Assembly: GCA_045657105.1 (NCBI GenBank)
Contig: JAZOSN010000013.1
Coordinates: 1-44,802, forward strand
DNA length: 44,802 nucleotides
Direction: 5' to 3'
Source: SIG672 sp045657105
Lineage (GTDB): Bacteria > Bacillota > Clostridia > Oscillospirales > CAG-272
In this document: one piece after another, positions 24,640-32,448 of the stretch
Layout of the letters: each line of letters starts with the position of its first letter
How positions within the stretch are numbered: the first letter of the stretch is position 1
Notes under the pieces: model-generated
What the model was told of the DNA's origin: nothing
Databases searched by the model: none
What the model saw: the letters and a program-made list of their open reading frames with translations, nothing else
Position numbers and translations under genes: made by a program

Positions 24640-25401
24640 ATGAAAATAGCAGTAGTTACCGGCGCATCGTCCGGAATGGGCAAGGATTTCGTTTTGAAGC
24701 TTGACAAGGACGAAGCTTTTGACGAAATATGGGTTATCGCACGAAGAAAGGAGCGTCTTGAAGAGCTTTCTCCTCTGACAAGAGCGAAGATCCGTCCTAT
24801 TGCCTGCGATCTTACGCTTCCCGAAAGCATTGAAAGTTACGAAAATCTGCTCAGAGAGAAACACGCCGAGGTGGCGGTCCTCGTAAACGCGAGCGGATAC
24901 GGAAAGTTCTCCTCGTTTGAGAGCATGCAGTATTCGGACATTTCGGGAATGATAGCGCTTAACTCTCAGGTGCTCGCCGAAATGACATACAAAACGCTTC
25001 CCTTTATGAAGGAAGGCTCGCGCATCTATCAGATCGGCTCACTTTCCGCGTTCCAACCCGTTCCGTACATCGGACTTTACGGTGCAACCAAAGCCTTCGT
25101 GCTCAGTTTTTCCCGTGCGCTGAACGTAGAGCTTAGAGACCGCGGTATCAGAGTTATGGCAGTCTGCCCCGGTTGGGTAAAGACAGAGTTCTTCAATCAC
25201 GCGATAAAGGACGACACGATCACATACTACAACAAATATTTCGAGTCCGCCGAGGTCGTCGAGAGAGCTATGCACGATATGAAAAAGGGCAAGGACGTTT
25301 CGGTCTGCGGATTTTCGATCAGAGCACAGGTGCTTTTAACGAAGCTTCTGCCTCACAGACTCGTTATGTATATCTGGTGCAAACAACAAAAGAAAATTTA
25401 A
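24640..25401 (+). CDS. Short-chain dehydrogenase/reductase
   Basis: Classical SDR of 253 residues. The cofactor loop is VVTGASSGMGKDF (TGxxxGxG). The NAG-type motif is NASGYG, the catalytic Ser is in IGSLSAFQPVPY and YGATK supplies Tyr and Lys. Basic residues after the second strand (ARRKERLEEL) suggest NADPH preference. The substrate is unknown. It ends the ppx-trmH run, just ahead of a strong terminator. Confidence 0.9.
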   Translation: MKIAVVTGASSGMGKDFVLKLDKDEAFDEIWVIARRKERLEELSPLTRAKIRPIACDLTLPESIESYENLLREKHAEVAVLVNASGYGKFSSFESMQYSDISGMIALNSQVLAEMTYKTLPFMKEGSRIYQIGSLSAFQPVPYIGLYGATKAFVLSFSRALNVELRDRGIRVMAVCPGWVKTEFFNHAIKDDTITYYNKYFESAEVVERAMHDMKKGKDVSVCGFSIRAQVLLTKLLPHRLVMYIWCKQQKKI

Positions 25402-25405
25402 AAAG

Positions 25406-25438
25406 AAAAAGGATTTTCGGTTTCCGAAAATCCTTTTT
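25406..25438. terminator. 15-bp bidirectional terminator
   Basis: AAAAAGGATTTTCGG (25406-25420) pairs perfectly with 25424-25438 around TTT. The SDR gene ends on one side and the leftward hydrolase gene on the other, so it serves both. Confidence 0.88.
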
Positions 25439-25441
25439 ACG

Positions 25442-26320
25442 TTATTTTTCGTTATAATATATTCCCTTTCCGTCGGTAAACAGGACTACCGTTCCGTCGG
25501 AGTCGGTCCTGTAAAGAGCATCGACCGTATTGGCAAGCTTTTCGACGGTTTCTGTGTGCGGGTGTCCGTAGCTGTTTCCGCGTCCGCAGGATATTACGGC
25601 AACGCTCGGCGAAACTGCTTTCAGAAAATCATCTGAGGTAGACGTGCGTGAGCCGTGGTGACCGACCTTCAAAAGATCCGCCGAAAGCTCGCTTTTGCCG
25701 TAATAGCTAAGCACGCTTTCCTCTGCTTCCCCTTCGGCATCGCCCGTAAATATGTATCTTGCTCCTCTGTATTCCATACGGAGAATTATACTATCGTTAT
25801 TTCCGCCGCCATCGGTTATCTTCCGAGGAGAAAGAGTTAAAAACTCTGCTTCTCCGAGAGAAAACTCATATCCGCGCTCGGCGTAAACGATCTCGCAACC
25901 CTCGTTTTCAATATCCCTTTTAAGCCTTTTGGCGGTTGACGTGGTCGCCTCGCAGTCAAGAATGAGCACAGATTCGATTTCAAACGCCTCAAAGACCTCT
26001 GAGCTTCCGCCGATATGGTCGGCGTGATAGTGCGACGCTACGAAAATATCTATCTCGACGATCCCGAGCGAGGTTATATAGTCAACAATATCATCTCCCG
26101 ACTCCGGCACCCCTGCATCTATCAGCATGGTTTCGCCCGTCGGTGCGGTTATAAGCTCGCAGTCGCCCTGACCAACATCAAGAAAATGCACGGAGAGCAT
26201 ATCCCCGCCCGTCGAAGCCTTAGGCTCTGAGCAAGCGACAAAGGAAAAACATATAAAAGCGACCGAAAGAAGCGCGGCGAAAAGTCTTATGTAAAGCGGT
26301 CTGCTTCGAGTATTCTTCAT
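25442..26320 (-). CDS. ComEC/Rec2-like metallo-beta-lactamase-fold lipoprotein
   Basis: 292 residues. The N-terminus has a signal peptide ending in the lipobox FICFSFVAC, so the protein is probably a lipid-anchored extracellular hydrolase. The ligand motif VASHYHADHIGG (HxHxDH) and VHFLDVGQGDCELITAPTGE place it with the C-terminal hydrolase domain of ComEC. IFTGDAEGEAEE and KVGHHGSRTSTSDDFL complete the metal site. It lacks the ComEC membrane channel, so it is a stand-alone enzyme, possibly a surface nuclease or phosphodiesterase. It is 12 bp from tmk in the same direction. Confidence 0.9.
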   Translation of the reverse strand: MKNTRSRPLYIRLFAALLSVAFICFSFVACSEPKASTGGDMLSVHFLDVGQGDCELITAPTGETMLIDAGVPESGDDIVDYITSLGIVEIDIFVASHYHADHIGGSSEVFEAFEIESVLILDCEATTSTAKRLKRDIENEGCEIVYAERGYEFSLGEAEFLTLSPRKITDGGGNNDSIILRMEYRGARYIFTGDAEGEAEESVLSYYGKSELSADLLKVGHHGSRTSTSDDFLKAVSPSVAVISCGRGNSYGHPHTETVEKLANTVDALYRTDSDGTVVLFTDGKGIYYNEK

Positions 26321-26332
26321 TTAAGGCTCCGT

Positions 26333-26959
26333 TTACAGATTATTTACTATCTCAAAAATATCGCCTGCGATCTCTTCGGGTGCTCGTGCCGCATCTACGA
26401 TCTTTATATTCTCTTTTTCTCCGAGTCGAGAGAAAACCTCGAAAAATCTGCTTCTTATCCGCGTGAGCGTAGATGCCTTTTCGTATATCTCGGTAAAGGC
26501 GCGCGAGGAGTCTATTCTCTTCATACAAACTTCGGGATCGACGTCAAGGAAGATGCAGACATCGGGAGTGAGCGTTTCGGGGCAGTCAAGATTCATCTTC
26601 ATTACCCAGTCGAGATCGGTATCTATCCCCTGATATGCAAACGACGAGAAATAGTATCTGTCACAGATAACGTCCTTGCCCGCGTCCAGCATAGCCTTTA
26701 TACCCTTTTTCGGATCCTGACAGTGACGTATTCTATCCGAAACGAAGAGAGCGGCAAGCTCAGACGGGCTTCTTGCAGGATCTCCTGCAAGCGCATCTCT
26801 GATTATTCCGCCAAGGGTGCTCTCGGTCGGCTCTGCGGTGAGAACTACGCTTCTGCCGTCTGCGACCAGCCTTTTTTCGAGCAGACGTATCTGCGTACCC
26901 TTTCCGCTTCCGTCAAGACCTTCGAATACTATAAATTTTCCTCTTTTTATTTCCGACAT
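26333..26959 (-). CDS. tmk: Thymidylate kinase
   Basis: Phosphorylates dTMP to dTDP in DNA precursor synthesis. It has 208 residues, the normal length. The P-loop is FEGLDGSGKGTQIRLLEKRL, the DRY-type motif is VICDRYYFSSFAYQG and the LID region follows (FLDVDPEVCMKRIDSSRAFT). It lies between the beta-glucuronidase and ComEC-like genes and probably shares their transcript. Confidence 0.96.
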   Translation of the reverse strand: MSEIKRGKFIVFEGLDGSGKGTQIRLLEKRLVADGRSVVLTAEPTESTLGGIIRDALAGDPARSPSELAALFVSDRIRHCQDPKKGIKAMLDAGKDVICDRYYFSSFAYQGIDTDLDWVMKMNLDCPETLTPDVCIFLDVDPEVCMKRIDSSRAFTEIYEKASTLTRIRSRFFEVFSRLGEKENIKIVDAARAPEEIAGDIFEIVNNL

Positions 26960-26995
26960 TATCCTTTTTCCTTTCAGTGTGAAAAGACTTATCTA

Positions 26996-28660
26996 TTATT
27001 TTTTCGCCCATCTCTCGCGAAGGAAATGAGCCGCCATCTTGGGCTGTCTTTCTTTGGTAAAGACGCCCTTTCTGTTTCCTCTTATACGGGTAAGCCCCTG
27101 CTTGGTCTTAAAGTCTGCAAAGTTCCAGACGTGCTCGCCTATAACGCCCTCGCACTCGTCAAACGCCTTGCAGTTTTCGCTGAGATGCTCCATCTGAAAT
27201 TCCTCCGAAAAGCTTTCGCTCGGCAGAGAGTGAAGCCCCTCTATCGTGTCCGCTCCGAATTCGGCAACGAACAACGGCTTCTGACATTTTTTGCGCCATT
27301 TTCCGATCTCGGTCACCATCTTATCGTGCACGGTAGTAAGATCTCCGTGCTCCTCGTACCACGCGTAGTAGCGGTTTATTCCGATAACGTCAACTAGATC
27401 GCCGGCCAGAGAAGAGTCCGCCTTTGTAAATTCTATTATCGTGATAGGAAGATCGGTCACACTTCTTGCACACTCGATAACGTCTGCAAAATAAGGACGC
27501 GAATTTGCCTCGTGTGTTGCCGCCTCATTTGCCACAGAATACATAATTACCGAGGGGTGATTTTTATCTCTTGCAACGAGCTGTCTTACGAGCTCCTTAT
27601 GAAGCTCCTTTGTTTCGTCGTTCGCTCTGTCACTTGTAAAGGTATCGTTCCACCAACCCATACCGACCGCGGGAACCTCGTCGATTACCATAATTCCGTA
27701 CTCGTCCGCAAGTGACATTATCTCCTCGCTATACGGATAGTGGCTCGTTCTTATCGAATTCGCTCCTATCCATTTGAGAAGCTCGAAATTTCTTATATTA
27801 ACGGCAGGACTGTTGCCCTTTCCGAGAACGAATGAGTCCTCGTGCATACCGAAGCCTTTGAGGTAGAGCGGCTTTCCGTTGAGCAGAAGCGCATCACTTG
27901 TTGCCTCGACCTTACGTATACCGAATTTTTCCTCGTACTTATCGCAGTCAGTTTCGACCGAAAGCGTATAGAGGTAGGGGTTTTCGGTATCCCAGAGAAT
28001 TGGAGAATCTATTTTGAAATCCTTTTCGCGGCTCTCGGCAACCACTCTGCCCTGTCTGTCGTAAACGGTAAAGAGAGCGTTTTCCGCGTCGGTTTCTACC
28101 GATACTGCCGAGTAATCTCCGCCGACCACGGTTTTTATCGCGATGTCGTGAATATACTTTTTCGGTGTCGTGTAGATCAGTACGTCGCGGTGAATTCCCG
28201 TGAAGTTATAAAAGTCGTGATTTATAATCTGTTTTCCGTTAACAATCCGTCCGACGGGGAGCGTTTGGAAGGTAAGTCTATTGTCTATAACGACCGAGAG
28301 CCTGTTCTTTTCTTTAAGACCGGAAAGCTCTGTATCGATCGGGAAAAATCCGTTTATTCCACAGGTCACAAGCTTGCCGTTAAGATATACCTCGCACTTA
28401 TGACTTGTCGCGCCTATGCGGAGATGATATATTCTGTCATCACGTATCGGAAGAGAAAACGTCGTTTCGTAAAGCACCTTTCCGACGTGGTCCTTTATCT
28501 CTTTTGACGTAACTATATCGTTATAGCTTGCAGGAACCGCCATAGGAGTAGCGTCGAGTGCCTCGTTTTCGGGAAGATAGCCATCGTCAACGGTTTTGAA
28601 CTTCCATATTCCGTTAAGATTGTAAAGATCTCTGTATTTACCAAGCTTTGGATATAACAT
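26996..28660 (-). CDS. uidA: Beta-glucuronidase (glycoside hydrolase family 2)
   Basis: Removes glucuronic acid from conjugates. It has 554 residues with the GH2 order of sugar-binding domain, Ig-like domain and TIM barrel, aligning end to end with E. coli UidA. The acid/base is E379 (SVANEAAT) and the nucleophile is E467 (FVAEFGADT). The NxK motif that marks glucuronidases is N529-R-K531 (RGNRKGVFTKERQPK). The loop after the acid/base side (AVGMGWWNDTFTSDRAND) is much shorter than the E. coli loop, so it is a mini- or no-loop form. No signal peptide is seen, so it acts in the cytosol on imported conjugates. Confidence 0.94.
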   Translation of the reverse strand: MLYPKLGKYRDLYNLNGIWKFKTVDDGYLPENEALDATPMAVPASYNDIVTSKEIKDHVGKVLYETTFSLPIRDDRIYHLRIGATSHKCEVYLNGKLVTCGINGFFPIDTELSGLKEKNRLSVVIDNRLTFQTLPVGRIVNGKQIINHDFYNFTGIHRDVLIYTTPKKYIHDIAIKTVVGGDYSAVSVETDAENALFTVYDRQGRVVAESREKDFKIDSPILWDTENPYLYTLSVETDCDKYEEKFGIRKVEATSDALLLNGKPLYLKGFGMHEDSFVLGKGNSPAVNIRNFELLKWIGANSIRTSHYPYSEEIMSLADEYGIMVIDEVPAVGMGWWNDTFTSDRANDETKELHKELVRQLVARDKNHPSVIMYSVANEAATHEANSRPYFADVIECARSVTDLPITIIEFTKADSSLAGDLVDVIGINRYYAWYEEHGDLTTVHDKMVTEIGKWRKKCQKPLFVAEFGADTIEGLHSLPSESFSEEFQMEHLSENCKAFDECEGVIGEHVWNFADFKTKQGLTRIRGNRKGVFTKERQPKMAAHFLRERWAKK

Positions 28661-28690
28661 AACATTATCCTCCTGTTCATCGATACCACG

Positions 28691-28719
28691 ATTATACCAC
28701 AGGGACGTTTTTTTATCAA
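28691..28719 (-). promoter_or_regulatory. Promoter of the beta-glucuronidase gene
   Basis: Reading leftward: TTGATA (28714-28719), a 17-nt spacer and TATAAT (28691-28696), 31 bp upstream of the start. A 10-bp inverted repeat (TTTTTTGTAA 28741-28750 with 28756-28765) lies just behind it. Confidence 0.6.
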
Positions 28720-28793
28720 TACGTTTTAGGTCTTTTATCGTTTTTTGTAACTTTTTTACAAAAAAGAGAGCAAACTTTGCATCACTCGGTGCA

Positions 28794-28822
28794 TTGACAA
28801 ATTCACTTTACCGTGCTAGAAT
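28794..28822 (+). promoter_or_regulatory. Promoter of the paaK-type/ACT operon
   Basis: TTGACA (28794-28799), a 17-nt spacer and TAGAAT (28817-28822). It leaves a leader of about 200 nt before the start codon at 29030. Confidence 0.75.
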
Positions 28823-28882
28823 ATAATTTAGATTATTTTTTGCAAAGGAAGTTGCCCCGTCTTATGTATACCCCGTCACATA

Positions 28883-28995
28883 TTTCCGTGCATCTTGGCA
28901 GTCGATTTACTATCCCGCACGGGATATAAACGATTTATCCGAGCACAGACCATAATATATTATCCTCTGTTACCCGTGCGGGATCTTCGGATAAC
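28883..28995 (+). promoter_or_regulatory. Structured 5' leader with interleaved complementary segments
   Basis: Segment A (28912-28923, ATCCCGCACGGG) is complementary to A' (28972-28983). Segment B (28933-28940, TTATCCGA) is complementary to B' (28988-28995). The order is A-B-A'-B', so a pseudoknot or two competing stems could form. TTCCGTGC (28884-28891) could also pair with part of A. No T-run follows, so any control would be by translation or RNA binding. It matches no riboswitch class I know. Confidence 0.45.
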
Positions 28996-29029
28996 AAAAC
29001 AAATCAAGATCAGAAAAGGAAATTAAAAA

Positions 29030-30337
29030 ATGAACAGATATTGGAATAAAGAAATCGAAACCATGGAGCTTTCGGATATGCGCGCTCTGCAATCCGAAAG
29101 ACTTGTAAAGCAGGTAAAGCACGTCTACGAAAACGTGCCCTACTATAAAAATCTTATGGACGAAAAGGGAGTCACTCCCGACGATATTAAAGGCGTCGAG
29201 GATCTTCACAAGCTCCCCTTCATAACCAAGGACGATCTGCGCGAGGCATATCCCTACGGAATGCTTGCAAAGCCTCTTTCTGAGTGTGTGAGAATTCAGT
29301 CCACCTCGGGAACGACCGGTAAAAGAGTCGTTGCCTTCTACACTCAAAACGATATTGATCTCTGGGAAAACTGCTGTGCGAGAGCTATCGTTGCAGTCGG
29401 CGGCACAAACGAGGACGTTTGTCAGGTCTGCTACGGCTACGGACTTTTCACGGGCGGTCCCGGACTTAACGGCGGAAGCCACAAGGTCGGTTGTCTGACT
29501 CTTCCGATGTCGTCGGGTAACACCGACCGTCAGATCCAGTTCATGATGGACCTTGGCGCGACAATTCTCTGCTGCACTCCCTCGTACGCCGCATACATAG
29601 GCGAAAGCCTCAAAGAAAAGGGCTATAAGCCCGAGGACAACAAGCTCCGCGTGGGAATATTCGGCGCAGAGCCCTGGACCGATGAAATGCGCCGCGAGAT
29701 CGAGGCTATGCTCGGAATCAAGGCGTACGACATTTACGGTCTTACCGAAACCTCAGGCCCCGGTGTAGCCTTTGAATGTCAGGAACAGACGGGTATGCAC
29801 ATAAACGAGGACAATTTCATTCCCGAGATAATCAATCCCGAAACCGGCGAGGTTCTTCCCGATGGCGAAAAGGGTGAGCTCGTATTCACGTCTATCACCA
29901 AGGAAGCCTTTCCTCTGCTTCGTTACCGCACCAAGGATATTTGTGTACTCTCGCGTAAAAAGTGCTCCTGCGGAAGAACTCTTGTAAAGATGTCCAAGCC
30001 GATGGGAAGAAGCGACGATATGATGATAATCCGCGGAGTAAACGTATTCCCCTCTCAGATCGAAACCGTTCTTCTCAACGAGGGATATACTCCCAACTAT
30101 CAGATCGTCGTTGACCGCCAGAATCACACCGACACACTTGACATCAACGTCGAGCTCTCTCCCGAGCAGTTCTCGGATACGATGCGCGATATTACCGCTC
30201 ACGAAAAAAAGCTTGCTTCTTCTATTACCACGATGCTCGGCATCACGCCCAAGGTACATCTCGTGGCTCCCAAGTCGATCACCAGAAGTGAGGGCAAGGC
30301 AGTCCGCATAGTAGACAAGAGAAAGCTCCACGACTAA
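29030..30337 (+). CDS. Phenylacetate-CoA ligase-family (PaaK-like) adenylate-forming enzyme
   Basis: 435 residues, acyl-AMP then acyl-CoA forming enzyme of the ANL superfamily. The phosphate loop is IQSTSGTTGKRVVAFYTQND, the core A5-type motif is AYDIYGLTETSGPGVAFECQ, and LRYRTKDICVLSRKKCSCGR leads to the C-terminal domain, which ends with a conserved Lys in TRSEGKAVRI. Length and order fit PaaK. The acid substrate (aryl, indole or other) cannot be deduced. An ACT-domain gene follows 26 bp later; the same pair occurs in gut Clostridia with aromatic amino acid metabolism. Confidence 0.93.
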   Translation: MNRYWNKEIETMELSDMRALQSERLVKQVKHVYENVPYYKNLMDEKGVTPDDIKGVEDLHKLPFITKDDLREAYPYGMLAKPLSECVRIQSTSGTTGKRVVAFYTQNDIDLWENCCARAIVAVGGTNEDVCQVCYGYGLFTGGPGLNGGSHKVGCLTLPMSSGNTDRQIQFMMDLGATILCCTPSYAAYIGESLKEKGYKPEDNKLRVGIFGAEPWTDEMRREIEAMLGIKAYDIYGLTETSGPGVAFECQEQTGMHINEDNFIPEIINPETGEVLPDGEKGELVFTSITKEAFPLLRYRTKDICVLSRKKCSCGRTLVKMSKPMGRSDDMMIIRGVNVFPSQIETVLLNEGYTPNYQIVVDRQNHTDTLDINVELSPEQFSDTMRDITAHEKKLASSITTMLGITPKVHLVAPKSITRSEGKAVRIVDKRKLHD

Positions 30338-30363
30338 ATAAAAACGAGAAAGGAAACAGAAAA

Positions 30364-30795
30364 ATGGCAGTAAAGCAGATTTCGATCTTCGTAGATAATA
30401 CACCCGGAAAGCTTTCAAAGCTTACCGCTCTCCTTGCGGAGAACAAAATAGATATGCGCGCGCTTTCGCTCGCAGACTCGGCAGATTACGGTATTCTCAG
30501 AATACTCGCTTCGCACTCCGAGGAGCTTATCGTTACTCTTTACGAGGCAGGCTACATCGCCAAGATAAATCCCGTCATCGCGGTATCGGTTGACGATACT
30601 CCCGGCGGACTTTCCAAGGTAGTTTCCATTCTTGGAGAAAACGGCGTAAATATCGAGTATCTTTACGCGTTCGTTCTCGCCTCGACCAAGGACGCCTGTG
30701 TGGTTATCCGCGCGGACGATAACGAAAAAGCAGAAAAGATCCTCGCTCAGAACGGAGTAAAGCTTCTCACCGAGAAGGATATCGACGCTATCTGA
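30364..30795 (+). CDS. Tandem ACT-domain protein
   Basis: 143 residues made of two ACT domains of about 70 residues, opening VKQISIFVDNTPGKLSKLTA and VIAVSVDDTPGGLSKVVSIL. ACT domains bind amino acids and regulate enzymes, and such stand-alone pairs probably form dimers. It shares an operon with the CoA ligase, so it may sense an amino acid whose degradation product the ligase activates. No catalytic part is present. Confidence 0.92.
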   Translation: MAVKQISIFVDNTPGKLSKLTALLAENKIDMRALSLADSADYGILRILASHSEELIVTLYEAGYIAKINPVIAVSVDDTPGGLSKVVSILGENGVNIEYLYAFVLASTKDACVVIRADDNEKAEKILAQNGVKLLTEKDIDAI

Positions 30796-30814
30796 CACAG
30801 TTAAGATGCTATTT

Positions 30815-30845
30815 AAAGAAGGCTCGGAATGACCGAGCCTTCTTT
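30815..30845 (+). terminator. Terminator of the paaK-type/ACT operon
   Basis: AAAGAAGGCTCGG (30815-30827) pairs perfectly with 30833-30845 around AATGA, followed by TCGTTTT. Confidence 0.85.
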
Positions 30846-30914
30846 TCGTTTTGTATCAATTGAATTATGCAAATCTCATAAATGACCGCAGTAAGATTTA
30901 TACACCCTCACATA

Positions 30915-30943
30915 TTGACATTTTCTTGTGCGTGTGGTATAAT
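30915..30943 (+). promoter_or_regulatory. Consensus promoter of the accessory block
   Basis: TTGACA (30915-30920), a 17-nt spacer and TATAAT (30938-30943), a perfect match to the vegetative consensus. Transcription should start near 30950. Confidence 0.85.
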
Positions 30944-30949
30944 GATAAC

Positions 30950-31057
30950 ACAGGTATAAAAAATCCGTTTTCGGCTATATACCGCTGAAAAACATCAAAA
31001 CAAAAGAACAGTTTCAAGCACGTAAGCCGAATTTATCGGGGACTTATGTGCTTTTTT
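30950..31057 (+). ncRNA. Putative short structured RNA or attenuator leader
   Basis: Starting from the promoter above, the transcript contains a 5' hairpin (GGTATA 30953-30958 with TATACC 30978-30983, enclosing CCGTTTTCGG), an unpaired A-rich linker and an intrinsic terminator (AAGCACGTAAG 31016-31026 with CTTATGTGCTT 31043-31053, then T6). It could be a free small RNA, or a leader whose termination controls the 11-codon ORF and lectin-caspase gene downstream. No other gene lies in 30846-31147. Confidence 0.55.
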
Positions 31058-31147
31058 GATTTTCTTAAAATTTTTCAGAAATTTTCGGTAATAAATCAAG
31101 ATAAAAGTTGTCTTTATAGACAAGAGATATTTCAGGAGGTGATACCG

Positions 31148-31183
31148 GTGGCATATTCGGCGTACCATCCATACACTAAATAG
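31148..31183 (+). CDS. 11-codon ORF with ideal ribosome binding site
   Basis: GTG-GCA-TAT-TCG-GCG-TAC-CAT-CCA-TAC-ACT-AAA-TAG would encode MAYSAYHPYTK. AGGAGGTGAT (31134-31143) is an almost perfect anti-16S match, 8 nt before the GTG. It lies between the small-RNA terminator and the lectin-caspase gene. It may be a leader peptide that couples translation to the next gene, or a free peptide. Three of its 11 residues are Tyr. It may also be chance, since the only support is the ribosome site and position. Confidence 0.4.
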   Translation: MAYSAYHPYTK

Positions 31184-31209
31184 GAACAAAGACTAAAACG
31201 GAGGTAAAT

Positions 31210-31251
31210 ATGTGTAAAATAAAAAAGGTATTTTCTTTCTTGTGGTTATAA
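31210..31251 (+). other. Split signal-peptide frame upstream of the lectin-caspase ORF
   Basis: The ATG at 31210 follows GGAGGT and encodes MCKIKKVFSFLWL before TAA at 31249-31251. Shifting back one base after AAA-AAG gives GIFFLVVIMLL, which joins the main ORF and makes a textbook signal peptide. The A6 run is 31221-31226. Possible causes are programmed -1 frameshifting, phase-variable slippage, an inactivating deletion or a sequencing error. Confidence 0.7.
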
Positions 31252-32411
31252 TGCTACTTGCATCAACCTCAGGCTTTTTTGTAACCGCCCTTGACTCTAA
31301 TACCACAGGCATCGTTCTCGGCGCAGAATATTATATAATGAGCGCAAACTCCGGGTTGCTTCTTTCTCTTCAAAGCTCGTCAAATTCTCACGGTACACCG
31401 CTGATTACTTCATCACGAACGAATTCAAGCACAAAACGTTGGATAGTACAAGAGTCAGGCAGCAGCGGTTCTTATAATATAGCAACCGCATACCGTCCCA
31501 ACAATTACTGTGTCGCGATGTATTACGATTCTGTGTGCCTGTTTTCCTCATTTGTAGTACCGTTTTCCAAGCTCAACATAACTCGGTCGAATAATACGGG
31601 ATACGAAGGTCTGTATCTTATATCTAACGGAGAACAGTATCTCGCCTCAAATTCAAGTGGGCAAACCTACGTTTCTAACACGGTAAATGCCGATTGTTAT
31701 TGGTCGTTTATTAGAAATCAAAGACGTGAGGCGGACTTTTACAACAATCTCTATACATATCTTTATGGTGTGGAACAGATAACTAAAACATTCGATACTA
31801 CGGAAAACAACGATCTTTTTGAGTCAACATTCTCAGACTTGGGATATTACACCTATATAAACCAAAATGCAAGCGCCGCAGGAGCATATAACTGTTTACG
31901 AGAAAGCGATGATATATTTATATACTATGGTCACGGTAGCCCAGCGGCTATTGTGTTTACTACAACCAACGAACAGATTACCGGATCTATTGCTGCACAT
32001 TTTTCAATAGTTGCATCTGTATCGGGGAACGAGCACTTCATTTCGTCTTGTCAATCTAACGAGTTATCTAGTTTAAGATGTGTATTATATCTTGGTTGTA
32101 ACACAGGAAGTAACTTTTATACTGGGGCAGGCGACTGTCATAATTTGGTTAAAGCAACATTCGACAAAGGAGCACATTTCGTTCTCGGTATTACAGAAAC
32201 TACCTACACAGATGATATAGATAGGTGGTTAGAGTTTTTCTTGTCGTCAATAAAAAGCGGAAATAATATAGAGAACGCCTTAAACTATGCCGAAGAAAAT
32301 ATAGGTTCGGTAACGATCCGTTATACTAAGAATGGCACTAATAACGAATACACCAAAGAAATAGACTATTTTCCTGCATATTCTAAGGGAGATAGAAATC
32401 AATATTTGTAA
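31242..32411 (+). CDS. Exported ricin-type lectin/CHAT-caspase-like protein, 5' end frameshifted
   Basis: 389 residues from the GTG at 31242. An N-terminal beta-trefoil (GAEYYIMSANSGLLLSLQSS through KRWIVQE) is followed by a clan CD/CHAT-like caspase fold. The His is in FIYYGHGSP (H231) and the Cys in VLYLGCNTG (C286), then GAHFVLGITETTYTDDIDRW and the C-terminal helix. The signal peptide is split: ATG 31210 behind GGAGGT reads MCKIKKVFSFLWL then stops, while a -1 shift at A-AAA-AAG (31221-31227) continues as MCKIKKGIFFLVVIMLLAST into this ORF. A seventh A at the A6 run would restore one frame. It could be a protease or a binding-only toxin-like protein. Confidence 0.8.
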   Translation: MVIMLLASTSGFFVTALDSNTTGIVLGAEYYIMSANSGLLLSLQSSSNSHGTPLITSSRTNSSTKRWIVQESGSSGSYNIATAYRPNNYCVAMYYDSVCLFSSFVVPFSKLNITRSNNTGYEGLYLISNGEQYLASNSSGQTYVSNTVNADCYWSFIRNQRREADFYNNLYTYLYGVEQITKTFDTTENNDLFESTFSDLGYYTYINQNASAAGAYNCLRESDDIFIYYGHGSPAAIVFTTTNEQITGSIAAHFSIVASVSGNEHFISSCQSNELSSLRCVLYLGCNTGSNFYTGAGDCHNLVKATFDKGAHFVLGITETTYTDDIDRWLEFFLSSIKSGNNIENALNYAEENIGSVTIRYTKNGTNNEYTKEIDYFPAYSKGDRNQYL

Positions 32412-32448
32412 ATGTAGTGGGAGTAAATATGTATTAGGAGGAAATAAT

